Shown: positions 7,812-15,011 of the stretch, in pieces
How the letters are laid out: every line of letters starts with the position of its first letter
Numbering within the stretch: the stretch's first letter is position 1
DNA from: Christensenella sp. UBA5327
GTDB lineage: Bacteria; Bacillota; Clostridia; Christensenellales; Aristaeellaceae
Direction: 5' to 3'
Assembly: GCA_002411105.1 (NCBI GenBank)
Contig: DHQX01000009.1
Location: 65,404 to 112,670 of the forward strand
Length of the DNA: 47,267 bases
The notes under the pieces: model-generated
Told to the model about the DNA's origin: nothing
Seen by the model: the letters and a program-made list of their open reading frames with translations, nothing else
Databases searched by the model: none
Program-made: the position numbers and the translations under genes

Positions 7812-8341
7812 GTTGCCACCCCATCCTTCCACAGGGGCTGCTGCAGCCGCCCCAAAAACGCCGTCTGCGCCGCCAAAAAAGCCCGGAACTCCGGCACCTG
7901 GGCCAGTGTCCGGGCGGCATCCTCCGCCGCCTCCACAAAGCCAGATGACAGGCCCGCCATGCCGGAGGGCATCAGCGGGCAGATGGGCCAGGCGCGGGGG
8001 TCAAGGGCCAGGCGGGGCTCCCCCGCCTCCGCCAGGCGCATCACCAGCGGGAATACCCGGCAGGCCAGGGGCCTGTCCTCCCGCTGGCAGGTGCCTGAAC
8101 AGGTGAGAAGCGTCCCCCCCGGCAGGACGCTGTCATCCGGGTGGATGGCAAAGCCCGCCGGCATCCGCCCCTCATACAGCGCCGCCTCGCCGGGGAACAG
8201 CAGCATGCCGCCGCGGCCCTGCTCATCGGTCTGGCAGCAGGCAGCACCGCATAGCCGCCCGCAGTCGCGGGCCAGCGGGGTGGGGTCAAGGAGCCGTGCC
8301 CTGGCTTTTTTCAGGGCCTGGCTTAAAAAATCACAGCTGTT
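7808..8341 (-). CDS. YkgJ-type cysteine-cluster protein
   Basis: About 177 residues. Cysteines in CGRLCGAACC (near residue 30), CSGTCQRE, and LACRVFPLV form the YkgJ/UPF0153 cluster that is thought to bind zinc or an Fe-S centre; function is unknown. ATG 8341 is chosen because a promoter on the minus strand (TACAAT 8357-8352) would start transcription only 4-5 bases before it, making the mRNA nearly leaderless; no Shine-Dalgarno sequence is present. A TTG at 8380 would extend the protein through its own promoter and is less likely. The gene ends in an ATGA overlap with the DNA methyltransferase. Confidence 0.82.
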   Translation of the reverse strand, partial: NSCDFLSQALKKARARLLDPTPLARDCGRLCGAACCQTDEQGRGGMLLFPGEAALYEGRMPAGFAIHPDDSVLPGGTLLTCSGTCQREDRPLACRVFPLVMRLAEAGEPRLALDPRAWPICPLMPSGMAGLSSGFVEAAEDAARTLAQVPEFRAFLAAQTAFLGRLQQPLWKDGVAT

Positions 8342-8351
8342 CATCAGCCAA

Positions 8352-8380
8352 ATTGTAGCATGCCGGGCCTTTCTTGACAA
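8352..8380 (-). promoter_or_regulatory. Promoter of ykgJ-methyltransferase pair
   Basis: Minus strand: TTGTCA (8380-8375), 17-base spacer, TACAAT (8357-8352). Transcription is predicted to start near 8345, next to ATG 8341. The -35 overlaps the -35 of the divergent cca promoter. Confidence 0.72.
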
Positions 8381-8402
8381 GCAAGCCAGCCGCCCCTACA
8401 AT
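8374..8402 (+). promoter_or_regulatory. cca promoter
   Basis: TTGACA (8374-8379, perfect), 17-base spacer, TACAAT (8397-8402). Transcription is predicted to start near 8408-8410, so the ATG at 8412 would be at or close to the 5' end of the mRNA. Confidence 0.78.
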
Positions 8403-8411
8403 GCAGGCGAT

Positions 8412-9758
8412 ATGACTGATATGACACACCTGATGACCCTGCCGCCCCCGGTATCCTTTGCGCTCAAGCGGCTTGGCGACGCCGGCTTTGAGGCCTTTCT
8501 GGTGGGCGGCTGCGTGCGGGATGCCTGCCTGGGCAGCACGCCCACTGACTTTGACATCACCACCCAGGCCACGCCTGATGAGATCAAAGCCGCCCTGGCC
8601 GGGGAAAAGCTGCTGGAAATCGGGCTTAAGCACGGCACCATCACCCTGGTAAAGGATGGGCTTCACATGGAGATCACCACCTACCGCCAGGACAGCACCT
8701 ACAGCGACGGCCGGCATCCGGATGCCGTGACCTTCACCCGCTCCCTCAAGGAGGACGTGCTCCGGCGGGACTTCACCATCAACGCCCTGGCCTGGCACCC
8801 GGAGAGGGGGCTGGTGGATGTTGTGGGCGGCCTTTCTGACATCCATGCCGGCCTCATCCGCGCCGTGGGGGATGCCCACACCCGTTTCCGGGAGGACAGC
8901 CTGCGCATCCTGCGGGCGCTGCGCTTTGCGGCCAGGCTGGGCTTTGCGATCCAGGGCGATACCCTTTCAGCCATGATGGCAGCCGGGGAGGGCCTCAGCC
9001 ACATCTCCGCCGAGCGGATCGCCGAGGAACTCAACCGCACCCTGCTGGCCCCCCACGCCGGTCAGGCGCTGCGGGATTATCCCCGGGTGCTGTTCCTGGC
9101 GCTGCCGGAGCTCTCCCCCATGCTGCACACGCCCCAGCGCACCCCCTTTCACGCATATGACCTGTGGGAACACACCCTGAGAACCGTGGAAGCCACCGAT
9201 ACGCAATTGCCCCTGCGCTGGGCCGCCTTGCTCCACGACGCAGGCAAGCCCGCCGCCGCCACCCATGATGCGGACGGCACCAGCCACTTCAAGGGGCACG
9301 CCGCCATTTCCGCCGGCATCACTGAGGAAATCATGCTGCGCCTCAAGCAGCCCCGGGCGCTTCGGGAATTGGTGGTCACCCTGGTCAGGTATCATGATGA
9401 CCGCATCGGCCCTGACAACCTGAAGCGCAGCCTCAACCGCCTGGGGCCGGAGGCAGGGCTTTTGATGCTCAAGCTCCAGTACGCCGATGCCCTGACCCAC
9501 GCCCCCCATGTGGCGGAAAAGGCGCACAAAATCCTCCGCCTCTATGATGAAGCGGAGGAGATGATCCGTTCCGGCAGCTGCCTGTTTATCAGGGACCTGG
9601 CCATTGACGGCCAGGATTTGATAGCGATAGGTTTCAAAGAGGGGGCAGGCATCGGCAGGACGCTGAACTTCCTCTTGGATCAGGTGCTCTCAGGCTACCT
9701 GGAAAATGACCGGGAGGAGCTGCTGGCTCAGGCCAGGGAAGTGCTGGCGCGGCCTTAG
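8412..9758 (+). CDS. cca: CCA-adding enzyme / tRNA nucleotidyltransferase with HD domain
   Basis: About 448 residues. It adds or repairs the 3' CCA end of tRNAs using CTP and ATP. The nucleotidyltransferase head is clear: FLVGGCVRD, then TDFDITT carrying the two catalytic Asp residues, and DVLRRDFTINALAW, followed by the RNA-binding neck (EDSLRILRALRFAARLGF). A C-terminal HD domain is present (WAALLHDAGKP, then FKGHAAISA), as in many Firmicute class II enzymes. In-frame ATGs occur at 8412, 8421 and 8433; 8412 is chosen from the promoter position. No ribosome site precedes it, which fits leaderless translation. The stop codon directly abuts the stop of the convergent gene. Confidence 0.95.
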   Translation: MTDMTHLMTLPPPVSFALKRLGDAGFEAFLVGGCVRDACLGSTPTDFDITTQATPDEIKAALAGEKLLEIGLKHGTITLVKDGLHMEITTYRQDSTYSDGRHPDAVTFTRSLKEDVLRRDFTINALAWHPERGLVDVVGGLSDIHAGLIRAVGDAHTRFREDSLRILRALRFAARLGFAIQGDTLSAMMAAGEGLSHISAERIAEELNRTLLAPHAGQALRDYPRVLFLALPELSPMLHTPQRTPFHAYDLWEHTLRTVEATDTQLPLRWAALLHDAGKPAAATHDADGTSHFKGHAAISAGITEEIMLRLKQPRALRELVVTLVRYHDDRIGPDNLKRSLNRLGPEAGLLMLKLQYADALTHAPHVAEKAHKILRLYDEAEEMIRSGSCLFIRDLAIDGQDLIAIGFKEGAGIGRTLNFLLDQVLSGYLENDREELLAQAREVLARP

Positions 9759-11156
9759 TTAAAACCTGCGCAAATCATCCCCCTTTAATTCTTTCCAGTT
9801 GAGGGCCTCGCTCAGCACAATTTCCCCATTGCGGGCATCAACCTGAGCCCGGTAGGCCTTTCCGGGCGCCATCTCTTCCACCCAATTGGGGCCAAAGAAA
9901 AATTTCCACAGGGGTTTCTCCGGGTCGGTCACATCAAAGTACACAAAAACGCTGGCTGCCCCTTCCAGGCTCTGGCGGCTTGCGCCGCAAGCATCCACCA
10001 AAGCCTGCTTCGCTTTTTCAAGGGCCGCATCCTGGGGGATATCCTCCGGACCCGGCAGGCCGTATGCGAAGGCGGTGTAAAGGGAGAGGTTACCGCCCGC
10101 AATCACCCTTCCCTCCTGTGTGAAATACTGTTTCAGCTCTCCCTGTTTCTCCGCTTGCGCCATCATGGGGCGAATTTCCCGGGAGAAGGCCGCCTTGGCC
10201 TCCAGGGACCAGTCCCAGAAAGGGGCGTAATTCTCCTGCTCCACATAGTTTATATAGGCCTGGATGATGGGCGGCTTGGACGCTTTTTTCTGCGCCTCCA
10301 ATTCCTTGTAGCTGGCCGCCATTTCTTCCAGTGAGGGGGTGCCTACATCCGGGTCGGCGATGACCTCGCCCTTTTCATCCACCACGGTGAAGTACACCCG
10401 CTCCGTCCAGGTGCTTGTGCCTTCCTTATAGAACTTGAACTGCACCATCCAGCGCCTGTAATCAGGCCGGGTCTTGGTGGTGTAGAGGTCAGCCACGGGC
10501 TGTGCCTGATCCAGCGCGCCAGGCGCCATCTCAAAGGCCTGGATGATGGCCGCCCGGGCGATTTCGATGGCTTCCGCCTCGGGCACCTCATGCCCCAGGG
10601 GCAGCACCAGCTCATCCGGGTCCTGGGAGGTATCCCGCACAGAGTTGATAGCATGCGTCCACCACACCCGCTGGGCGCTGGTCCAAAAGTCCTCCGGCCC
10701 CAAAAGCGCATAGGTGATAAGGTCGGAGTGTATTTCCCGCACATCCTTTTGCCCGGTCAATGCCAGCATCAGTTGGTCCGCCAGGGCGCCCTTCTCCTCC
10801 TCCGGGGTCGCCTGGGAAAGGAGTGTTTTCACCTGCTCGCTTTCTTCAATATAGCCCATCTCGCTCAGGTTTTTGACCAGGGCCACCTTGTCATCAACTG
10901 GCCAGGTGACATAGGTGCCCTGGCTTTTTTCTTTTTGTTTCATCTCCAGCACATAGTGCTCCCACAACAGCGTTGCCGCGGCCGCGGTGAGCGCTATGCT
11001 CAGCGCCACCAGCGCCGCCACCAGCACCAGGGGCAGTTTGCGTTTCACTGGTTCTCCTCCTTTGGCTTTGGATAAAATCTGGTTCATCCGCAGGCTATCC
11101 ACCTGAAGGCCGGAGAGGCCTTTGTCAATCACATGCTTAATCGGATTCATTCTCAT
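9759..11156 (-). CDS. Membrane-anchored partner (putative anti-sigma) of ECF sigma factor
   Basis: A 465-residue protein whose ORF starts 20 bases inside the sigma-factor gene, with GAAGGGAG in front of the ATG. Residues 1-39 are a short cytoplasmic, basic segment; about 40-64 form a single membrane helix (PLVLVAALVALSIALTAAAA); the remaining 400 residues would be outside the cell. The extracellular part contains repeated YcdB/PepSY-like features (EVPEAEAIEIARAAIIQAF; AQVDARNGEIVL). The layout, small inside domain plus large sensor, is that of clostridial anti-sigma/sensor proteins, but no zinc anti-sigma motif (HxxxCxxC) is present. The function is inferred from operon position. Confidence 0.7.
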   Translation of the reverse strand: MRMNPIKHVIDKGLSGLQVDSLRMNQILSKAKGGEPVKRKLPLVLVAALVALSIALTAAAATLLWEHYVLEMKQKEKSQGTYVTWPVDDKVALVKNLSEMGYIEESEQVKTLLSQATPEEEKGALADQLMLALTGQKDVREIHSDLITYALLGPEDFWTSAQRVWWTHAINSVRDTSQDPDELVLPLGHEVPEAEAIEIARAAIIQAFEMAPGALDQAQPVADLYTTKTRPDYRRWMVQFKFYKEGTSTWTERVYFTVVDEKGEVIADPDVGTPSLEEMAASYKELEAQKKASKPPIIQAYINYVEQENYAPFWDWSLEAKAAFSREIRPMMAQAEKQGELKQYFTQEGRVIAGGNLSLYTAFAYGLPGPEDIPQDAALEKAKQALVDACGASRQSLEGAASVFVYFDVTDPEKPLWKFFFGPNWVEEMAPGKAYRAQVDARNGEIVLSEALNWKELKGDDLRRF

Positions 11157-11655
11157 GGCCGCTCCCTTCTGTCAGCTTGATTCTAAGCGTCTGCTCAGCC
11201 TTCTTGAGCCGCTGATAGACGGTTGAGGGCGCCACGCCCAGGGCCTCCGCCGCCTCCTTGATGGTCATGTCATGGTAGTAATAGAGCAGGATTACCTGCT
11301 TTTGCTTTTCAGGCAGCCGCATCACGTCCATCAGCAGGGTTTCTTCCTCCGGCTCCAGCCTCAGGTAACGCCCCGGCAGGTCTTCAAGCGAGCGGCTCAT
11401 GTCCACAAAACGCGCCCAGCGGGAGCGGTGATAGTCATGGCAGACGTTGACCGCAATCTTCATCAGCCAGGTTTTTTCGCTGGCGCCCCGGGCAGCGTCA
11501 AAGCTGTCCATGGCTTTCCAGGCCTTCAGAAAGGTGTCCTGCATGGCATCCTCCGCCTCCTGGCGGCGTCCCAGGTAGACAAAGCAGGTGCGCAAAATGG
11601 CCTGGCTGTAGCGCTCCATCCAGTCCATCAGGCGCGCTTCCCGCGTCTGCTCCAT
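11137..11655 (-). CDS. ECF-type RNA polymerase sigma factor
   Basis: About 172 residues with the two conserved sigma-70 regions. Region 2 spans roughly residues 12-80 (ILRTCFVYLGRRQEAEDAMQ, TFLKAWKAMDSF, WLMKIAVNVCHDYHR). Region 4 spans roughly 110-160 (LPEKQKQVILLYYYHDMTI, EAAEALGVAPSTVYQRLKKA). The ATG at 11655 has GGGAGGTGAGGG in front and is preferred to the upstream GTG. It overlaps the membrane partner gene, a classic sigma/anti-sigma arrangement. The trigger is unknown; extracytoplasmic stress is the usual theme for such pairs. Confidence 0.92.
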   Translation of the reverse strand: MEQTREARLMDWMERYSQAILRTCFVYLGRRQEAEDAMQDTFLKAWKAMDSFDAARGASEKTWLMKIAVNVCHDYHRSRWARFVDMSRSLEDLPGRYLRLEPEEETLLMDVMRLPEKQKQVILLYYYHDMTIKEAAEALGVAPSTVYQRLKKAEQTLRIKLTEGSGHENESD

Positions 11656-11713
11656 GCCCTCACCTCCCTCACCCCTATATACGCAAACCAAGGCCTTTTT
11701 ATTCGGCGGCCAA

Positions 11714-11743
11714 TAAAAAAAGCTGGCGCGTCAAAGCACCAGC
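11714..11743 (-). terminator. Terminator of the mobA-tatBAC operon
   Basis: On the minus strand an 8-bp stem (GCTGGTGC / GCGCCAGC, one G-U pair) with a 6-base loop is followed by seven T residues. A smaller hairpin just after the tatC stop (around 11749-11761) may help. Confidence 0.85.
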
Positions 11744-11765
11744 CGGAAAAACCCGTCTGACGGGC

Positions 11766-12530
11766 CTACGCCCGCTCCTTTTTCTTCACCATGCGGGAGA
11801 TCACCACGCTGATCTCATACAAAATCCACATGGGGATGCCCAGCAGCACCTGGCTGACCACATCAGGCGGCGTCAGGATGGCGGCGCCCACGGCGATGCC
11901 CAGCAGCACAAACTTGCGCGCCTTGGACAGCCCCTTGGGGGTGGTGAGGCCCATGGAGGTGGTGATGTAGATCGCCACCGGCACCTGGAAGGAGATGCCA
12001 AAGGGCAGGGCAAAGCCAAAGAGATAGCCGATGTACTTATCAATGGAGAGCATGGGCGTGGCCAGGCCTTCGCCTGATACCAGGAAAAAGTCCAGCGCCA
12101 TCGCATACACCACCCCATAGCAAAAGGCGATGCCCAGAAGGAACAGGAACAGCGCCGCCACAAACAGCAGGCTGAACTTGCGCTTCTCCCGGGGGTAGAG
12201 GGCGGGGCTGATGAAGCTCCACAGCTCATAAAGCACCACCGGGCTTGCCAGCACCATGGCGGCCACCAGGCACACCTTCATCTTGGTGAGCAGCGCCTCA
12301 CTCACCGCCGTGTAGATGATGGCGATGCCCCGCTCCACGATGGGTTTGGTGAGCAGATCCACCAGGAAGTCGCCGGCGAAGTAGAAGGAGAGGATGAAGG
12401 CGACGAGAATCGCCATCACGCTCACCAGCAGCACCTTCCTGAGCGCCATGATATGCTGCATGATGGGCTGGACGTCCTTCACTTCCCGGGGCTTCCTGCC
12501 TTTGTCCTGGGGAATTGGTTTTTCAGCCAT
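11766..12530 (-). CDS. tatC: Sec-independent translocase TatC
   Basis: A 254-residue, six-helix membrane protein that recognises twin-arginine signal peptides and forms the core of the Tat translocase. Conserved features are the first periplasmic loop after helix 1, YELWSFISPALYPREKRK (with the signal-binding Glu corresponding to E. coli Glu103), FGISFQVPVAI and LTPPDVVSQ. The N-terminal recognition motif, HLIELRKR in E. coli, reads HIMALRKV here, so the Glu15 equivalent is Ala. The gene is last in the mobA-tatB-tatA-tatC operon. The Tat substrate in this window is the molybdopterin oxidoreductase at 17067. Confidence 0.95.
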   Translation of the reverse strand: MAEKPIPQDKGRKPREVKDVQPIMQHIMALRKVLLVSVMAILVAFILSFYFAGDFLVDLLTKPIVERGIAIIYTAVSEALLTKMKVCLVAAMVLASPVVLYELWSFISPALYPREKRKFSLLFVAALFLFLLGIAFCYGVVYAMALDFFLVSGEGLATPMLSIDKYIGYLFGFALPFGISFQVPVAIYITTSMGLTTPKGLSKARKFVLLGIAVGAAILTPPDVVSQVLLGIPMWILYEISVVISRMVKKKERA

Positions 12531-12538
12531 AAATCAGC

Positions 12539-12727
12539 TTATACCTTTTCTTGGGTGTCTTCCTTCTTTGCGGTCTCTTCCTTGGGGCTCTCCTCGGGCT
12601 GCACTTCCTTTTTGAAGTCGCGGATGCTCTGGCCCAGGGCCTTGCCCACGCCTGAGAGCTTGTTGCCGCCAAACAGCACCAGGGCCAGCACCAGGATCAG
12701 AACGATTTCCCATACACCAAGTCTCAT
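12539..12727 (-). CDS. tatA: Tat translocase subunit TatA/E
   Basis: A 62-residue protein with one N-terminal membrane helix (VWEIVLILVLALVLFGGNKL), the FG hinge, an amphipathic helix (GKALGQSIRDFKKEV) and a charged tail. It would form the protein-conducting pore with TatC. The hinge reads KLSGVG where KLPELG is common. It overlaps the tatB stop by four bases (ATGA) and lies 8 bases before tatC. Confidence 0.93.
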   Translation of the reverse strand: MRLGVWEIVLILVLALVLFGGNKLSGVGKALGQSIRDFKKEVQPEESPKEETAKKEDTQEKV

Positions 12728-13248
12728 ATTTTTCCCTCCGTTATTGCGGCCTCAGGGCCGGTTTTGGGTTCCTCAGCGGGCGTGCCCTCCTCCCGGGGGG
12801 CATCCTCCGCTGGCAGGGGCGGTGTTGGCTGCGCTTTGCCGGCGGCCGCTATGGCCCCCGGGTCCAGCTCAGCTTTGATGGTTGCGGCAGCAGCCTTCAG
12901 CGGTGACTTGATGGTGCCCACGCCCTTTTCCAGGGCCTTCTTCGCCTCCTCAAAGTCCTGCTTGATGTCCAGGTCCTTCATGCTGCCTTCGATGCTCTTC
13001 TTCGCGTCCTTCAAGTCACGGGTCACATCCAGGGATTTGAGGGTGCCGGTCACATCCTCCTTGGTGTCGCTCATCTCCTTGACGATGTCGTCCCATCCGC
13101 TCTCGGCCTTCAGGTCGGTGATCAGGGATTTGATGGTCTGCAAGGCGCTTTTGATCCCCTTGATCACCTTGGGCAGGTCCTTGGGGCCCACGACAAAGAA
13201 CGCCACCAGGAATATAATGAACAGTTCCCCCGCACCGATGTTAAACAT
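12724..13248 (-). CDS. tatB: Tat translocase subunit TatB
   Basis: A 174-residue TatA/B-family protein. Features favouring TatB are the N-terminal MFNIGAGELFIIFLVAFFVV with Glu at position 8, the GPKDLPKV hinge with its Pro, and a long amphipathic/charged region with repeated Asp-Leu-Lys/Glu-rich helices (residues 30-130). The Pro/Glu-rich tail is probably disordered. It would hand Tat substrates from TatC to TatA. It starts two bases after mobA and overlaps tatA. Confidence 0.88.
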   Translation of the reverse strand: MFNIGAGELFIIFLVAFFVVGPKDLPKVIKGIKSALQTIKSLITDLKAESGWDDIVKEMSDTKEDVTGTLKSLDVTRDLKDAKKSIEGSMKDLDIKQDFEEAKKALEKGVGTIKSPLKAAAATIKAELDPGAIAAAGKAQPTPPLPAEDAPREEGTPAEEPKTGPEAAITEGKI

Positions 13249-13250
13249 CC

Positions 13251-13856
13251 CTATCTGCTCCCCTGCAAGGTGTAATCCTGGTGCTTGCTGGCCAGGGCCA
13301 GGTCATGGGGGGTGTTGAGGTTCATCAGCACCCGGTCTGAAAACCGCTCCGGCAGCGGCATGTTCACAGCGCCCAGGCTCTCCATCAGCGGCATGGCCTT
13401 GAGCTTGCCGGCCTGCACATGCTCCCGCACCACCGGCAGGCAGCTTGCCCGCACCAGCGCGCACAGCGGGAAGGCCCGCCCGTTGCGGCCCATGAGCAGC
13501 AGGGCCTGTGCCTCCGCCGGCATGGCCATGAGCATGGCATCCGCCAGCGCCGCCGGGAAAAAGGGCATGTCGCAGGGCAGGGTGAGGACCGCTTCACTTT
13601 CCATCGCGGACAAAAGCGAATACAGCGCGCCCACCGGGCCTGCGTCCTTCACCACATCGGGCACCAGGCGAAAGCCGGTCTCCTGGGCCATGAGGCGCTC
13701 ATCGGTGGCCACCAGCCGCTCGCCAAAGCCCTGGCCGATGCGGGCCAGCCGGCGCAGCAGGCTCTCCTCTCCCAGGCGGATAAAAGCCTTATCCTGCCCC
13801 ATGCGCCGGGATTTCCCGCCGCAGAGGATGGCAAAAGCCGTGTGCTGTTTGTCCAC
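13251..13856 (-). CDS. mobA: Molybdenum cofactor guanylyltransferase MobA
   Basis: About 201 residues. It converts Mo-molybdopterin to the guanine dinucleotide form (MGD) required by DMSO-reductase-family enzymes. The nucleotide-binding signature AILCGGKSRRMGQDKA is close to the N-terminus, followed by LVPDVVKDAGPVGALYSLLS and the metal-binding TLPCDMPFF. The GTG at 13856 is used because AGAAAGGAG lies 9 bases upstream; upstream in-frame codons run into the divergent promoter. Its place at the head of the tat operon and next to a Tat-exported molybdoenzyme ties cofactor maturation to export. Confidence 0.92.
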   Translation of the reverse strand: MDKQHTAFAILCGGKSRRMGQDKAFIRLGEESLLRRLARIGQGFGERLVATDERLMAQETGFRLVPDVVKDAGPVGALYSLLSAMESEAVLTLPCDMPFFPAALADAMLMAMPAEAQALLLMGRNGRAFPLCALVRASCLPVVREHVQAGKLKAMPLMESLGAVNMPLPERFSDRVLMNLNTPHDLALASKHQDYTLQGSR

Positions 13857-13881
13857 CGAATCAGGCTCCTTTCTGCTGAGA

Positions 13882-13910
13882 TTGCCGTCCCCCGGGCAAC
13901 ATGCTATCAT
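13882..13910 (+). promoter_or_regulatory. Promoter of the multi-[4Fe-4S] protein
   Basis: TTGCCG (13882-13887), 17-base spacer, TATCAT (13905-13910). It lies in the 88-base divergent gap between mobA and the Fe-S gene. I could not find a convincing minus-strand promoter for mobA there. Confidence 0.65.
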
Positions 13911-13944
13911 GACTTTATCGTACCAATCTCCGGGAGGAATGTCC

Positions 13945-15009
13945 ATGCTTGAGAAAAAAATCGTCCAGCTGGCCGTCCAGGGGCTGACCCAGGAGGATAC
14001 CCCCGCCTTTGTCAGGGCCAGCTGCCTGAACACCAAGCAGCGCAAGGTGCCCTGCACCGTGTGCGTGGACATCTGCCCTGTGGGCGCCCTGACCCCCCCG
14101 GCCGGCCAGGGGGCAGCGTGGGACAAGTGCATAGGCTGCAGCCTCTGCGTGGTGCGCTGCCCTGCCGGCGCCATCGCCCCCAGCTATGAGGACTTCAAGC
14201 GCGTGCTGCGGCTTGTCACCACCAAGCGGGAAACCCGCATGCTGGCCTGCGAGAAATCCGCCAGTGAACATGATTTCGGGCCCTGGTGCCTGGGCGTCAT
14301 CCCCTGGGAGCTGCTGGCCTCCCTGGCGCTCTCAGGCAAGGTGGTCATCGAACGGGCAGGCTGCAAGGGCTGCGAGCGGGAGGGCCACCTGGCGGATTTT
14401 GACCAGGCCCTGGCCCGGGCCCGGCAGTTTGCCGGGGAGGCCTTTTTTGACGCCCGGGTCACCCTGCTTGAGGCCGGCGACACCCTGCCCCCGATTGATC
14501 TCACCCGCCGGGAGGCGCTCAGGAGCCTGTCCCGGGGCGCACGCACCGGCGTGGGCGCCATTCTGCCCGATACCCGGAAGCTGGACAACAACCCGCTGTT
14601 CATCAGGCGCCTTTTGCAGCGCCAGGTGCGGGACAGCCTGGAAAATGAATCCCTCCCCCAGGCCTTCACCTGGGCCACCCCGGTGGTGGATGCTGACCTG
14701 TGCTGGGCCTGCGGCATCTGCCAGAGCGTCTGCCCCCACCAGGCGCTGGCGGTCTACCTGGATGAGGCGGAGGACCAGCGCTACCTGCTCCACTACCCTG
14801 ACCGCTGCACCCAGTGCGGCTTATGCCAGTCCATCTGCCCGGACAAGGCCATCACCGGCTTTGGCTACGGGGCATTGCCCGCCCGGGCCAAGTTTTTCAT
14901 CAACCCCGCCCTCACCACCCACTGCAGCCAATGCGGCGGGCCCGTGAAGCCTGGGCCGGCAGACACACTTTGCACTCGCTGCCAGGCCAGCCAGAGAAAA
15001 CGGAAATAA
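13945..15009 (+). CDS. Multi-[4Fe-4S] ferredoxin-like protein, MvhD-like centre
   Basis: About 354 residues, cytoplasmic. ATG 13945 lies 7 bases after GGGAGG. An N-terminal pair of clusters uses CTVCVDICP (near residue 37) and CIGCSLCVVRCP (near 62). The middle contains four more cysteines in the order ACEKSAS, GPWCLGV, AGCKGCER, which recalls the MvhD/FrhD-type delta domain that passes electrons from hydrogenases or heterodisulfide reductases. A second ferredoxin pair, CWACGICQSVCP and CTQCGLCQSICP, follows near 250-300, then a CSQCGG...CTRC zinc ribbon. It probably relays electrons between soluble donors and the neighbouring redox system; the partner is not known. It is convergent with the PucR gene, with two bases between the stops. 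Confidence 0.8.
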   Translation: MLEKKIVQLAVQGLTQEDTPAFVRASCLNTKQRKVPCTVCVDICPVGALTPPAGQGAAWDKCIGCSLCVVRCPAGAIAPSYEDFKRVLRLVTTKRETRMLACEKSASEHDFGPWCLGVIPWELLASLALSGKVVIERAGCKGCEREGHLADFDQALARARQFAGEAFFDARVTLLEAGDTLPPIDLTRREALRSLSRGARTGVGAILPDTRKLDNNPLFIRRLLQRQVRDSLENESLPQAFTWATPVVDADLCWACGICQSVCPHQALAVYLDEAEDQRYLLHYPDRCTQCGLCQSICPDKAITGFGYGALPARAKFFINPALTTHCSQCGGPVKPGPADTLCTRCQASQRKRK

Positions 15010-15011
15010 GC

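Noticed and set aside
7548..8411. An open frame continuing far upstream of cca, giving a 736-residue ORF
   Set aside because: It runs antisense through the DNA methyltransferase and YkgJ genes; cca has its own promoter and a natural start at 8412.
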